A DNA stretch of 64,000 bases from Pelotomaculum sp. UBA1371 (GTDB lineage Bacteria; Bacillota; Desulfotomaculia; Desulfotomaculales; Pelotomaculaceae): contig DBRJ01000027.1 of NCBI GenBank assembly GCA_002305915.1, positions 12,258 through 76,257 of the forward strand, in the 5' to 3' direction. This document shows, piece by piece, positions 51,254 to 60,060 of the stretch. Each line of letters starts with the position of its first letter. Within the stretch, counting starts at the first letter, position 1. The notes under the pieces are model-generated. The model did no database searches. It worked only from the letters and a program-made list of their open reading frames with translations, and had not been told where the DNA came from. A program made the position numbers and the translations under genes.

Positions 51254-52591
51254 CTAGAACAAAGCAGCCAAGTTTTCCACATGCTCCAGGTCTAAAACGG
51301 TTTTTCCCAGCATTTCAGCCTTTTGCTCCCCCCACGGGCCTGCGGCCAGGTCATAAAACTTTTGGAGCAAATCACCGGCTGATAGTGGGTTTTCCGGGTC
51401 ACCCCGGGGAAAATCTGTCTGTCCGCAATAAGACAGGCCGGAATTTGTTTTAATTTCTATCTCAGCCGGCCAGCGTGCGGGGTGGACTGCATCCAGGCCG
51501 GCGTCTAGAATCAACGATACAACGGACATCAACTGCCGGATATCCGGGTCCGCCAGCGTTTCCGGAGTAAAATCCGTCAGACCGCAGCTTCCCTTGATTA
51601 AGGCCAGGGCCACACAGAAGGGCAGACTGAACTTCGCTGCGTAGACAGTATCCGGCTGATGGTTCGCGGTTATACTTAAAGCTGTGCTGTAGGTACGGAC
51701 GGTCAAGCCCGCCACATCAGAAGACCTGATGCGGTGCCTGGCGACCAATTCCAGAACCAGATCCACCGCCGGGTGGGTGTGGCGGCAGGAAGCGTGGATT
51801 TTAAAGGAGTTTTCCTCAATCTTATAGGGGGAACAACCAAGACCTTTAGTAATTTTATCCAGATCGTAAGCAGAAGCAGTGGCCCGGCAAAATCCCCTAT
51901 CCCCCTCAATAATTGATGCTGCGCCGGTAAAACCTTCTTTTGCCAGCAAGGCTGCCAGTACGCCGTTTTGGGCCGCTTTTCCCGGGTGCAGGTGTTTGGA
52001 CATGGAGCCGTCCAGCAAAAATTCCCATAAACCGGCGGCCTGGGTTCCGGCGTTTCCCAGCGCCCAGACCATCTGTTCCCGGCTCAAGCCCAGCAGTTTA
52101 ACGGCCGCAGCAGCTGCCCCGAACGTACCGCAGGTCCCGGTGGTATGCCAGAAGTAATAGTGGGAAGGGGTAACAGCCTCACCGATCCGGATTGCTACTT
52201 CGTACCCGGCAACGATAGCCTCAAGCAGCTGACGGCCCCCTGCGCCGGTCATTTCAGCTACAGCCAGAGCCGCCGGAATAACAGCAGCACCGGCATGGAT
52301 GATTGCAGCCCGGTGTACGTCGTCCAGCTCCACAATGTGTGAAGCCAGGCCATTACCCAGGGCTGCACTTAAACAGGAAGTCTTCTCCCCGGTTGCCAGT
52401 AGTGTTGCCTGGGGAGCCCCCCCCTGATTCCTGAGCACAGCCAGCATCCTTTGCGAAGGTTCCTGCAGCCCGCCGGCAGCGGCTGAACCAAGCCAATCCA
52501 GGAATGCCAGCTTGGCTGCCTGCACAGCAGCATGAGACAACCTTTCAAAACAGATATTCTCAATAAAACCCGCCAGGCGGCTTGAGATCAA
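51254..52591 (-). CDS. MmgE/PrpD family protein
   Basis: MmgE/PrpD enzymes include 2-methylcitrate dehydratase, cis-aconitate decarboxylase and iminodisuccinate epimerase. Signatures are AFLDWLGSAAAGGL, SHIVELDDVHRAAIIHAGA and the SMSKHLHPGKAAQNGVLAALL block; HASCRHTHPAVDLVLEL is a typical late motif. I start at TTG 52591, six bases after GAGGTG; ATG 52615 has no ribosome site. Length is 445. As the first gene of the operon it probably acts on the same substrate as the SdhAB-like complex: a C4-C7 di- or tricarboxylate is a fair guess. Confidence 0.87.
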   Translation of the reverse strand: MISSRLAGFIENICFERLSHAAVQAAKLAFLDWLGSAAAGGLQEPSQRMLAVLRNQGGAPQATLLATGEKTSCLSAALGNGLASHIVELDDVHRAAIIHAGAAVIPAALAVAEMTGAGGRQLLEAIVAGYEVAIRIGEAVTPSHYYFWHTTGTCGTFGAAAAAVKLLGLSREQMVWALGNAGTQAAGLWEFLLDGSMSKHLHPGKAAQNGVLAALLAKEGFTGAASIIEGDRGFCRATASAYDLDKITKGLGCSPYKIEENSFKIHASCRHTHPAVDLVLELVARHRIRSSDVAGLTVRTYSTALSITANHQPDTVYAAKFSLPFCVALALIKGSCGLTDFTPETLADPDIRQLMSVVSLILDAGLDAVHPARWPAEIEIKTNSGLSYCGQTDFPRGDPENPLSAGDLLQKFYDLAAGPWGEQKAEMLGKTVLDLEHVENLAALF

Positions 52592-52703
52592 AAGAATCAC
52601 CTCATTTTGATCCATGGTGTATGGCGAGACTGTTTAAGCACGGCCGAATTCTCTTTTTTTAAACAACAGCCGGTCATTGTACGTGCCCGGTCGCCAAAAC
52701 TAA

Positions 52704-52793
52704 ACTGTAAGAACATATTCCTATTATTTCAAGATACTGTCCCGTATGTCCGTTGTTAAAATCTCTTTTCGAGATATCCATTCGACACGAATG
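52704..52793 (-). promoter_or_regulatory. Probable promoter and operators of the mmgE-sdhAB operon
   Basis: On the minus strand TTGAAA (52732-52727), a 17-bp spacer and TACAGT (52709-52704) form a sigmaA-like promoter about 110 bp before the start. Just upstream of the -35 lie two inverted repeats: ATCTC-TTTTC-GAGAT (52761-52775) and CATTCG-ACA-CGAATG (52779-52793). They are placed as activator sites would be. The regulator is unknown. Confidence 0.4.
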
Positions 52794-52969
52794 ATTTTAA
52801 TCCTTTCTAGAAGACTTAATCAATCTAATTGCAGAATAGTCTAAAAGAATGTGAAAATACTCATGATACCATCAAATGGATAATTTTACCGAATTTCCCT
52901 TGCCCAATCTCAATTGCACATGAGGTTCGGATACCTGTATACACCTGCAAAAAATCATCCCTTATTAAG

Positions 52970-53015
52970 AAAAATCCGCAACACTTTGTTATGAGCAAAG
53001 TGTTGCGGATTTTTT
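52970..53015. terminator. Strong bidirectional terminator
   Basis: The perfect 14-bp stem TCCGCAACACTTTG/CAAAGTGTTGCGGA (52975-52988 with 52996-53009) is flanked by an A-run on the left and a T-run on the right. It ends the enoate-reductase-like transcript on the minus strand. Confidence 0.85.
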
Positions 53016-53135
53016 ATGCTGGAATTCCGGTCCCGGAACCTTTAGTTTCAGATACTTAATGGGTCCTTACAACCAATTACCTGCGCCAGCAAAGGTTCAC
53101 CAGCAAAGGTAAAGCGGCTGTTTAACTAAAGATTT

Positions 53136-55070
53136 TTAAATTGTTACAGCAATCCTTGCGCCTTCCTCAATTGCCTGGATCGCTTTTCTTGCTTTTACGG
53201 CATCTCCGATAACATATAGCTCAGCAGCTACCCTTCCTTTTAGTTTTTCTTCCAGGGGATTGTAAGCCTTTGACCCTAAGGCCAGTACGATGCTGTCGAA
53301 GCCCGCAATCTTTTCTTCCCGGCCGTCTTTTAGATAAACAACACCATCATCTAAAAACTCTTTAACCACAGCGCCGGTCAGGCAAGAAACACCATACTCT
53401 TTTAAGCGCTCCATTAAATATATCCTGGGCCCATCCGGCATATCCTTTGCTAATTCCGATTCCATTTCAATTATGGTTACTTTGCGGCCATGTTCGCCGA
53501 GATAATCCGCAGTCTCAGCCCCAACCATGCCTCCGCCGACAACCAGAACCTTATCTCCCACACCTGTTTTTCCGTCGAGCACGTCGACAGCTTTCGCGAA
53601 TTTGGGGTTATCTATTCCTTTAATGTCAGGAAGCAACGGTACACCGCCTGTTGCCAGGATCACCACATCGGGGCTTTCTTTTATCACCAATACTGGGGTG
53701 ACCTCTACACCCAGTTTGTACTCCACACCATATTTTTTGCCCATTGTAATATAATATTTAATTGCTCGTAGTATATCGTCTTTAGTGGAGGGAATGCCTC
53801 CTATCCTGAACTGGCCGCCCAGTACCTTTTGTTCTTCATACAGAGTCACCTGGTGGCCTCTCCTGGCGGCAATCCAGGCCGCTTCCAAACCAGCCGGCCC
53901 GCCTCCTACGACCATAACCTTTTTGGGTTTTTCAGTTTTTTCTATTTTTAGAGTCCCTTCCCTGCCCGTAAAGGGATTGACCAAACAACTGATTTTTAAG
54001 TGCTCCGGGTCGAATAAATAGCCTACACACCCCTGCAGGCAGGCAATACAGGGAGATATTTCCTCCGGTGCATTGGCAGCCACCTTGTTCGGCCACTCGG
54101 GATCAGCCAGTGATTCCCTGCCCAAAGCAATCATATCCGCCTTGCCGGCTTGCAGGATGTCCTCTGCCAAAAAGGGATCATTGATCCGTCCCACTGTGAT
54201 GACCGGAATTTTAACTGATTTTTTAACTTCTTCCGCAGCAACTGCGTTAAATCCCGGCGGGATGGCCCCCGGTACGAACATCCAGTGCATACTGCCGTAA
54301 GTACACACTGATATATGAACAGCATTGACGCCTGCCTGCTCCACAAGCCTTGCTATAGCCCTGGTTTCATCAATAGCCCTTCCACCATGTACCTTTTCGT
54401 CACCGCTCATTCTGAAGATTAGCGGATAACCGTTTCCGACTTCCCGTTTTATACTTCTGATAATCTCAAGGGGAAATTTCATCCTGCTGATGAAGCTGCC
54501 GCCGAACTCATCAATTCTTTTGTTAGAATAAGCCGACATGAATTGTGCAATTAAGTAACCGTGCGCGCCGTGAATTTCCACCGCGTCAAAACCGGCATCC
54601 CTGGCTCTTACCGCCGCATCCCTGAACTTTCCAATAAGCTCATAGACTTCCTGGGTTGAAAGCTCATGGGGTATCTCCTTCATTACCGGGCAAGGGACAG
54701 CCGATGGAGCAACCGGTTGTTCACCAATAATATCCTTTGAAGTTTGTCTGCCGGCATGGTGAAGCTGCACGGCAATCTTGGCTCCATACTTGTGCACCTC
54801 GTCCACTAGCTTTTTCCAGCCGGGAATAAATTCATCGCTCCACAAACCAGGCTCGAAGGGAATCGCCTTTCCGGCAGGCTCGACAGCCGTTACTTCCACA
54901 ATGATCAATCCAAAGCCGCCCTTTGCCCTGGCCACATGATAGTCAATCAACTGTTGAGAAACACTACCGTCCGGATTGGCGTAGTTTGACCCCATGGGCG
55001 GCACCACAAAACGGTTTTTTACCTCCATTGAGCCAATTTTAATTGGTGACAGCAAAGCCGGGAAATTCAT
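53136..55070 (-). CDS. Enoate reductase/2,4-dienoyl-CoA reductase family FMN-FAD-[4Fe-4S] oxidoreductase
   Basis: The 644-residue protein has an N-terminal old-yellow-enzyme TIM barrel (PIKIGSMEVKNRFVVPPMGS, RDAGFDAVEIHGAHGYLIAQF). The [4Fe-4S] ligands lie in CIACLQGCVGYLF plus SCLVNP, and the C-terminal FAD/NAD domain has VMVVGGGPAGLEAAWIAARRGH and VLVVGGGMVGAETADYLG. The family reduces C=C bonds of enoates or dienoyl-CoAs, or N-methyl and bile-acid substrates. ATG 55070 follows AAGGAGGG. A sigma-54 promoter lies upstream, and the next gene is a sigma-54 activator, so expression is probably substrate-induced. Confidence 0.9.
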   Translation of the reverse strand: MNFPALLSPIKIGSMEVKNRFVVPPMGSNYANPDGSVSQQLIDYHVARAKGGFGLIIVEVTAVEPAGKAIPFEPGLWSDEFIPGWKKLVDEVHKYGAKIAVQLHHAGRQTSKDIIGEQPVAPSAVPCPVMKEIPHELSTQEVYELIGKFRDAAVRARDAGFDAVEIHGAHGYLIAQFMSAYSNKRIDEFGGSFISRMKFPLEIIRSIKREVGNGYPLIFRMSGDEKVHGGRAIDETRAIARLVEQAGVNAVHISVCTYGSMHWMFVPGAIPPGFNAVAAEEVKKSVKIPVITVGRINDPFLAEDILQAGKADMIALGRESLADPEWPNKVAANAPEEISPCIACLQGCVGYLFDPEHLKISCLVNPFTGREGTLKIEKTEKPKKVMVVGGGPAGLEAAWIAARRGHQVTLYEEQKVLGGQFRIGGIPSTKDDILRAIKYYITMGKKYGVEYKLGVEVTPVLVIKESPDVVILATGGVPLLPDIKGIDNPKFAKAVDVLDGKTGVGDKVLVVGGGMVGAETADYLGEHGRKVTIIEMESELAKDMPDGPRIYLMERLKEYGVSCLTGAVVKEFLDDGVVYLKDGREEKIAGFDSIVLALGSKAYNPLEEKLKGRVAAELYVIGDAVKARKAIQAIEEGARIAVTI

Positions 55071-55520
55071 AAAGACCCTCCTTTTTAGTATGATCTCTAC
55101 AGGTACTGAATTGAACCATTGTAAATCAGCAGAGTGTTGACAAAGGCAAATAAAAAACTTTTATCTGCTAGACTATGGTTATATAACCGCAAATTTTATG
55201 CCAAATGATAATAAGACAGGACAAAGGAATGAAAGTCTACTGTTATGCTAAAATAGGCGGTTTTTTACCTGTAAATCCTATTCAGCACTTAAGCCGGAGG
55301 GGTTAATAAGGAAAAATTGTGCGATGAGTGTATATATTTTATACGCCAGCCAGATTCAAGTAGCAAATGATAAAGAGTTCTTTTAATTGACAAAAAAACA
55401 TAAAACACATAACAATATATATGATATATATATGCCCAATCCTGAATTTCCCTGTATAGATTTAAAACACTTATTACAGTCCTTGTTAATGTCTTGTTTA
55501 ATTTTTTTACACTAAAAACA
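55071..55520. other. Regulatory gap between the activator and its likely target
   Basis: This 450-bp AT-rich stretch holds the sigma-54 promoter (55189-55203) and an inverted repeat GTATA-TATTT-TATAC (about 55329-55343) that could be an upstream activator site. No gene is supported. Confidence 0.5.
55189..55203 (-). promoter_or_regulatory. Sigma-54 (-24/-12) promoter of the enoate-reductase-like gene
   Basis: On the minus strand the sequence is TGGCATAAAATTTGC. It matches TGGCAC-N5-TTGC in all the key positions: GG at -24, GC at -12 and exact spacing. The predicted transcription start is about 105 bp before the ATG. An activator gene of the matching type lies directly upstream. Confidence 0.8.
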
Positions 55521-57476
55521 TCAGACTATATTATATTTTTTTATTTTACGATAAAGAGTGGCCCTAGTGATGCCCAGGCTGCCGGCAGCGAGTGTTATAT
55601 TTTTGTTGCATTGCTTGAGCGTTTCGATGATATTCTGTTTCTCTAATTCTTCCAGTGTTTTTAAATTTACCGCAACATCCGCGCCGGCTTTAAGACCGGG
55701 TGGCAAATCATTAACCGTTACCGTACTGCCCTTCATACTGTTCAAAAAATAAATTACCGTATTCTCAAGTTCCCGTACATTTCCCGGCCAGTCAAAGGCT
55801 GAAATAATACGCCTAACCTGAGGCGATACTATTATAGATTCCGCTATGCTCTGTGCAGAAGCATGTTTTCTGATAAAGTATTGCAATAATACTTCTAAGT
55901 CTTCTTTTCTTTCCCTTAATGGCGGAATATTTAAAACAAACACAGACAGCCTGTAATACAAGTCATTTCTGAAGCTGCCGTTCTCTACTTCCTTGAGCAA
56001 ATTCTTATTGGTAGCTGCTATAATTCGTACGTCCAGTGGAATGATCCGGGAACCCCCAACTCTCACGATGTATTTTTCCTGTAAAACCCTTAAAAGGTTG
56101 GTCTGTACTGTTAAGGGCATATCCCCTATCTCATCTAAAAAAATTGTGCCGCCGTTGGCAAGTTCAAATTTACCGGCTTTTCCACCTTTTTTTGCTCCCG
56201 TAAAGGTGCCTTCTTCATAACCGAACAGTTCGCTCTGAATCAAGTCTTTAGGCAGCGCAGCGCAGTTAACCGCAATAAAGGGTCTTTTCAGGCGGGGACT
56301 GTAATTATGAATGGCTTGAGCAATTATTTCCTTACCGGTACCGCTTTCGCCCTGGATTAATGTGGTAGTATCTTTAAAAGAAATGTTTTTTGCATTCCGC
56401 ACCAATTCCTCCATTTCCCTGCTGCAATAGATCAGATCATCAAAGGTGTAGGAAGCGGCAATGCTGCCCCCACCGGTAGCTTCCTTTACTTCTTTCAATG
56501 TTCCCACGACGCCGACATCTTCAGAATTCTCATTTTTAATTGGTTTAAAATGGGCATTAACATATACAGGTCCTTTAGGAGTGTCAAACTGCAATTCGGT
56601 CCAGCAGCATTTATTTTTTAACCTCTGCTTGACGCTTTCGTAGTTACTCACGACAGCTTCAATTTGTCGTCCCACGTAACCCTGGGACGAAACACCAAGT
56701 ATCTTTGAGGCGGTGTTGTTAATATGCGTTATGGTACCCTGGCTGTCGAAAAAAAGTAGAGCCTCCGGCACACTATCAACTATAGCTTTAAAATAGTGGA
56801 AGGATTTATTAAAATCCGCATGTACCCGGCGAAAATCCAACTCCATTTCAATCGCCCTGGCTGTGGTCTCCACCAAGCCCAGAATTAACGGGTGATGAAG
56901 TTTTTCATTGTTATTGGAAAGATCGAGGGTACCAAGCAGGTTACCCTGCCTGTCAAAAACCGGTGCTGCTGAACAACACCAATCATGATAAAGCTGGCAG
57001 TAATGCTCACGGGAAAAGATCTGGATGGGGGTCCGGCCAACAAGACACACCCCTGGAGAGGTTGTCCCAATGACCTTTTCGGAGCAGGAGGCGCCCGGAA
57101 CAAGAGAAAGTGACTCGGCCAGATTAAACATTTTCCTGTCGCCGAACAGGTCCAGGATTATCCCCTCGGCATCAGCAAGCAAGACAATGAAACCCATTCC
57201 TTTTACAGACTCATACAGCTTCTTCATGTGCGGCCTGGCAGCTCTTAGGAAATCCCGTTGCTGTTCTGCTAAAACCTTAAGATCAGGTGTAACTAAACTA
57301 ATCTTGCTCATTACAGGATCGACATTACTTTGCAGGCACCTTTTCCATGAAAGGGCTATCTCCTGGCGTAAAAGACTAGTTTCTACATAACGCTCAGAAG
57401 CCAGTTTGTTCCAGGCCTTCTCTGCGACAGCACCCGTAACATTTTTAACGGCTCTCGTCTTTTTAACCGGCGCCAT
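55521..57476 (-). CDS. Sigma-54-dependent activator (AcoR-like: GAF-PAS-AAA-Fis)
   Basis: The 651-residue protein has an N-terminal GAF-like sensory region, a PAS domain (about 220-320, KAIVDSVPEALLFFDSQG), and an AAA+ domain. The last shows GESGTGKE, the sigma-54-contacting loop GTFTGAKKGG and FLDEIGDMPL. A Fis-type helix-turn-helix (LAAGSLGITRATLYRKIKKY) ends the chain. ATG 57476 follows AAGGAAGG. The layout matches AcoR-type regulators that respond to small organic molecules. Its likely target is the gene downstream with the sigma-54 promoter. The inducer is unknown. Confidence 0.9.
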   Translation of the reverse strand: MAPVKKTRAVKNVTGAVAEKAWNKLASERYVETSLLRQEIALSWKRCLQSNVDPVMSKISLVTPDLKVLAEQQRDFLRAARPHMKKLYESVKGMGFIVLLADAEGIILDLFGDRKMFNLAESLSLVPGASCSEKVIGTTSPGVCLVGRTPIQIFSREHYCQLYHDWCCSAAPVFDRQGNLLGTLDLSNNNEKLHHPLILGLVETTARAIEMELDFRRVHADFNKSFHYFKAIVDSVPEALLFFDSQGTITHINNTASKILGVSSQGYVGRQIEAVVSNYESVKQRLKNKCCWTELQFDTPKGPVYVNAHFKPIKNENSEDVGVVGTLKEVKEATGGGSIAASYTFDDLIYCSREMEELVRNAKNISFKDTTTLIQGESGTGKEIIAQAIHNYSPRLKRPFIAVNCAALPKDLIQSELFGYEEGTFTGAKKGGKAGKFELANGGTIFLDEIGDMPLTVQTNLLRVLQEKYIVRVGGSRIIPLDVRIIAATNKNLLKEVENGSFRNDLYYRLSVFVLNIPPLRERKEDLEVLLQYFIRKHASAQSIAESIIVSPQVRRIISAFDWPGNVRELENTVIYFLNSMKGSTVTVNDLPPGLKAGADVAVNLKTLEELEKQNIIETLKQCNKNITLAAGSLGITRATLYRKIKKYNIV

Positions 57477-57513
57477 TAAAGTCACCTTCCTTTCCTGTAG
57501 GGGCTACCATTAT

Positions 57514-57999
57514 TTATTTAATCCCAACTCTAACTAGAACGGGTTTGAGGATGCGCAAGACCTCTTTCGGGTCCAAGCCGATCAAGTAACCTCTTTTACC
57601 GCCGTTCAAATAAATCTTGGGCAGATCAAGTATTGTCTCCTCCATGTAGACAGGCAAAACCTTGCGGGTACCGAATGGCGAGGTGCCCCCAGTCAGGTAA
57701 CCTGTGTGTTTTGTGGCCGTTTCAGGGGTACAGGGCGAAATGGTTTTTACTCCAATAAGTCGGGCCAATCCTTTGGTAGATACCTGCAATTCACCATGCA
57801 TCAGTACAATTAGTGGATTTTTGTTTTCATCCTCCATGATCAGGGTCTTAATCACACTGTGTTCGTCTAATTGAAGTTCCCGTGCTGAAACAGCTGTTCC
57901 GCCTTTATCTTCATATTCATACAAATGGTCAGTATAATGAACCCTTTCCTTGCGTAACAGGCGAATCGCAGAGGTGACAGGGGTTCTATCTTTAGCCAT
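57514..57999 (-). CDS. Cys-tRNA(Pro)/Cys-tRNA(Cys) deacylase, YbaK family
   Basis: About 161 residues beginning AKDRTPVTSAIRLLRKERV, with TLIMEDENKNPLIVLMHGE and KHTGYLTGGTSPFGTRKVLPV, the YbaK/EbsC signature including the catalytic Lys region and GGxSPFG loop. The enzyme removes cysteine mis-attached to tRNA(Pro). A GTG at 58005 is two codons upstream of the chosen ATG 57999 and has better spacing from GAAGG. It is notable that a tRNA-Pro gene lies about 290 bp away on the same strand. Confidence 0.9.
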   Translation of the reverse strand: MAKDRTPVTSAIRLLRKERVHYTDHLYEYEDKGGTAVSARELQLDEHSVIKTLIMEDENKNPLIVLMHGELQVSTKGLARLIGVKTISPCTPETATKHTGYLTGGTSPFGTRKVLPVYMEETILDLPKIYLNGGKRGYLIGLDPKEVLRILKPVLVRVGIK

Positions 58000-58238
58000 A
58001 ATCACAAAACTACCTTCCGTTACAATAATTTTCATTTTTTATATAATTTTTATATGTGTTAAAGCTTAAAACTTGTTTTAATAAATGGATTCTAAAACAA
58101 AACCCATTTCAAAAAAACGAAGGCATGTCTTATAAAATCTATTTTACCAGACCTAGTTGCAGTTGAAAAACAGTTTAAACTCGTGTGAATAATATTTTAG
58201 CCAGGTTAAGATGCTAAATCCATCAATATATTATAATA

Positions 58239-58275
58239 AAATGGGGTCCTGCAGTATCTGCAAAACCCCATTTTC
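58239..58275 (-). terminator. Terminator of tRNA-Pro
   Basis: On the minus strand AAAATGGGGTTTTGCAG pairs with CTGCAGGACCCCATTTT around ATA, then a T-rich tail. It begins 11 bp after the encoded CCA. Confidence 0.85.
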
Positions 58276-58285
58276 ATTGACTTTA

Positions 58286-58363
58286 CTGGTCGGAGCGACA
58301 CGACTTGAACGTGCGACCTCTACCACCCCAAGGTAGCGCTCTAGCCAAACTGAGCTACGCCCC
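58286..58363 (-). tRNA. tRNA-Pro (anticodon GGG)
   Basis: The minus strand folds as a cloverleaf: acceptor CGGGGCG/CGCTCCG, D-arm with AGCTCAGTTTGGCTAGAGC, anticodon arm CTACC-TTGGGGT-GGTAG with anticodon GGG, and T-arm with GTTCAAGTC. The discriminator A and CCA are encoded. It has its own terminator. Confidence 0.95.
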
Positions 58364-58580
58364 GATGTATTTTAATGTGCAGATGTAATTGTAACTGTTT
58401 TAAATCTAAAAGTCAAGAGGCTAAGAAGTTTAAGGCAGCCTGTTTTGTTTTCAGTGTATCTCCAGAGCTGTCCGTCAGATAATAAGCTCAAAGAATTCAT
58501 TCTTTGAAGGCAGCCGGATTATTTCTTTTATTTCTACGAACCTTTAGCTAATTCAAATACTTTAAACGGAGGCCTTATTT

Positions 58581-60011
58581 ATGTTGATGTCGCTGAATAT
58601 TACAATCAGGTTGAAACTTGCCAATCGCCCTGGAACACTGGCAAATGTCCTGGCGGTGATTGCCCGGGAACGTGGAAGCCTGGGGGCAATAGACCTTGTC
58701 TCCGCATCACCGCAATACGTAACCAGGGAAATGATGGTCCGCCTGCGCGACCGGAACCACCTGGATGAACTGGTTGATGCCTTGAAGGCCATTTCCGGTG
58801 TACAGATTATCCACGTTGCAGACAGGGTTTTAACTAAACACCTGGGAGGCAAAATTGAAATCAAGGCTAAAAGACCTGTTGCCAACTGGGAAGATTTATC
58901 CATGATTTATACACCGGGCGTGGCCGGTGTGTCGGAAGCAATTTTCGGCGAACCCGATCTGGCTTACAAATTAACTATGAAGGGAAATTCTGTAGCCATT
59001 GTAACCGACGGTTCAGCCGTGCTGGGTTTGGGCAATCTCGGCCCCGGCGCCGCCCTTCCCGTAATGGAAGGTAAAGCGGTATTGTTTAAAAAGTTTGGTA
59101 ATATTGACGCTTTCCCAATATGTCTCAATGTGCGTGAACCAAAGCAAATCATCGATGCTGTGTCAGCTATTGCGCCTGCTTTTGGAGCTATTAACCTGGA
59201 GGATATTGCCTCCCCCAAATGTTTCGAAATTGAAGACTCTTTATCAGATTTACTGGATATTCCTGTCTTTCACGACGATCAACATGGTACGGCAATTGTT
59301 ACCCTGGCCGGCCTGTTAAATGCTTTAAGGGTGGTCGGTAAAGAAACCACCCGGGTCAGAATCGTCCTTAGCGGGGCCGGCGCTGCCGGTACCGCCATAG
59401 TAAAAATCCTAAAGGACGCCGGGTTTTGCAACCTGATTGTGTGTGACCGGAAAGGAGCCATCGCCCGTGACTCTCTGCCCGACTCTCCATCTAAAATCTG
59501 GATTGCCGAAAATACCAATGAAGAGTGCCTGCATGGTACCCTAAAAGAGGTCATCCAGGGCGCCGACGTGTTTATAGGCGTATCCGGACCGGGCCTGCTG
59601 GACAGGGAAGATATCCTCAAAATGGCAAATAAACCTGTGGTGTTTGCCCTGGCCAACCCTGACCCGGAGATAGATCCCGGGAGTATTTTTGATCTTGCAG
59701 GCGTTATCGCTACCGGCAGATCCGACTATCCCAACCAGATTAATAATGCCCTCGCCTTCCCCGGTGTTTTTCGGGGCGCCCTGGACTGCCACGCCAGAAC
59801 GATTAACAATGAAATGTGTGTAGCCGCGGCATCTGCTCTGGCCGGGATCATCCAGGACAGTGAACTTACGGCGGAAAACATTATACCTTCGATTTTTAAA
59901 GATAACGTCTCCTCTGTGGTAGCTAAAGCAGTCATAGATGCAGCAGAAAGAACGGGGGTGTCCAGGAATATTCTCACAGGGAATACCGTCCATGAGGACA
60001 ATTTGATTTAA
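58581..60011 (+). CDS. NAD(P)-dependent malic enzyme with N-terminal ACT domain
   Basis: The first 75 residues are an ACT-type regulatory domain (NRPGTLANVLAVIARERGSLG). The malic enzyme core follows with YTPGVAGVSEAI, TDGSAVLGLGNLG, FHDDQHGTAIVTLAGL (metal and substrate residues) and the Rossmann motif LSGAGAAGTAIVKIL. It converts malate to pyruvate and CO2. The 476-residue ACT-fused form is common in Firmicutes. ATG 58581 follows CGGAGG. It begins a plus-strand unit with the NUDIX gene 49 bp downstream. Confidence 0.92.
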   Translation: MLMSLNITIRLKLANRPGTLANVLAVIARERGSLGAIDLVSASPQYVTREMMVRLRDRNHLDELVDALKAISGVQIIHVADRVLTKHLGGKIEIKAKRPVANWEDLSMIYTPGVAGVSEAIFGEPDLAYKLTMKGNSVAIVTDGSAVLGLGNLGPGAALPVMEGKAVLFKKFGNIDAFPICLNVREPKQIIDAVSAIAPAFGAINLEDIASPKCFEIEDSLSDLLDIPVFHDDQHGTAIVTLAGLLNALRVVGKETTRVRIVLSGAGAAGTAIVKILKDAGFCNLIVCDRKGAIARDSLPDSPSKIWIAENTNEECLHGTLKEVIQGADVFIGVSGPGLLDREDILKMANKPVVFALANPDPEIDPGSIFDLAGVIATGRSDYPNQINNALAFPGVFRGALDCHARTINNEMCVAAASALAGIIQDSELTAENIIPSIFKDNVSSVVAKAVIDAAERTGVSRNILTGNTVHEDNLI

Positions 60012-60060
60012 ACCGCTTATAGGTTATTATATATAAAAAAAATAAAAATCGGGGGAACCT

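Larger units (their letters stand above)
52592..53135. other. Intergenic region with promoter, palindromes and terminator
   Basis: This 544-bp stretch contains the probable mmgE operon promoter and palindromes (52704-52793) and the bidirectional terminator at 52970-53015. No gene is supported. Confidence 0.45.

Noticed and set aside
55560..57476. Sigma-54 activator as regulator of the sdh-like operon
   Set aside because: The sdh-like operon has a sigmaA-like promoter and no -24/-12 element; the sigma-54 promoter lies only before the enoate-reductase-like gene.
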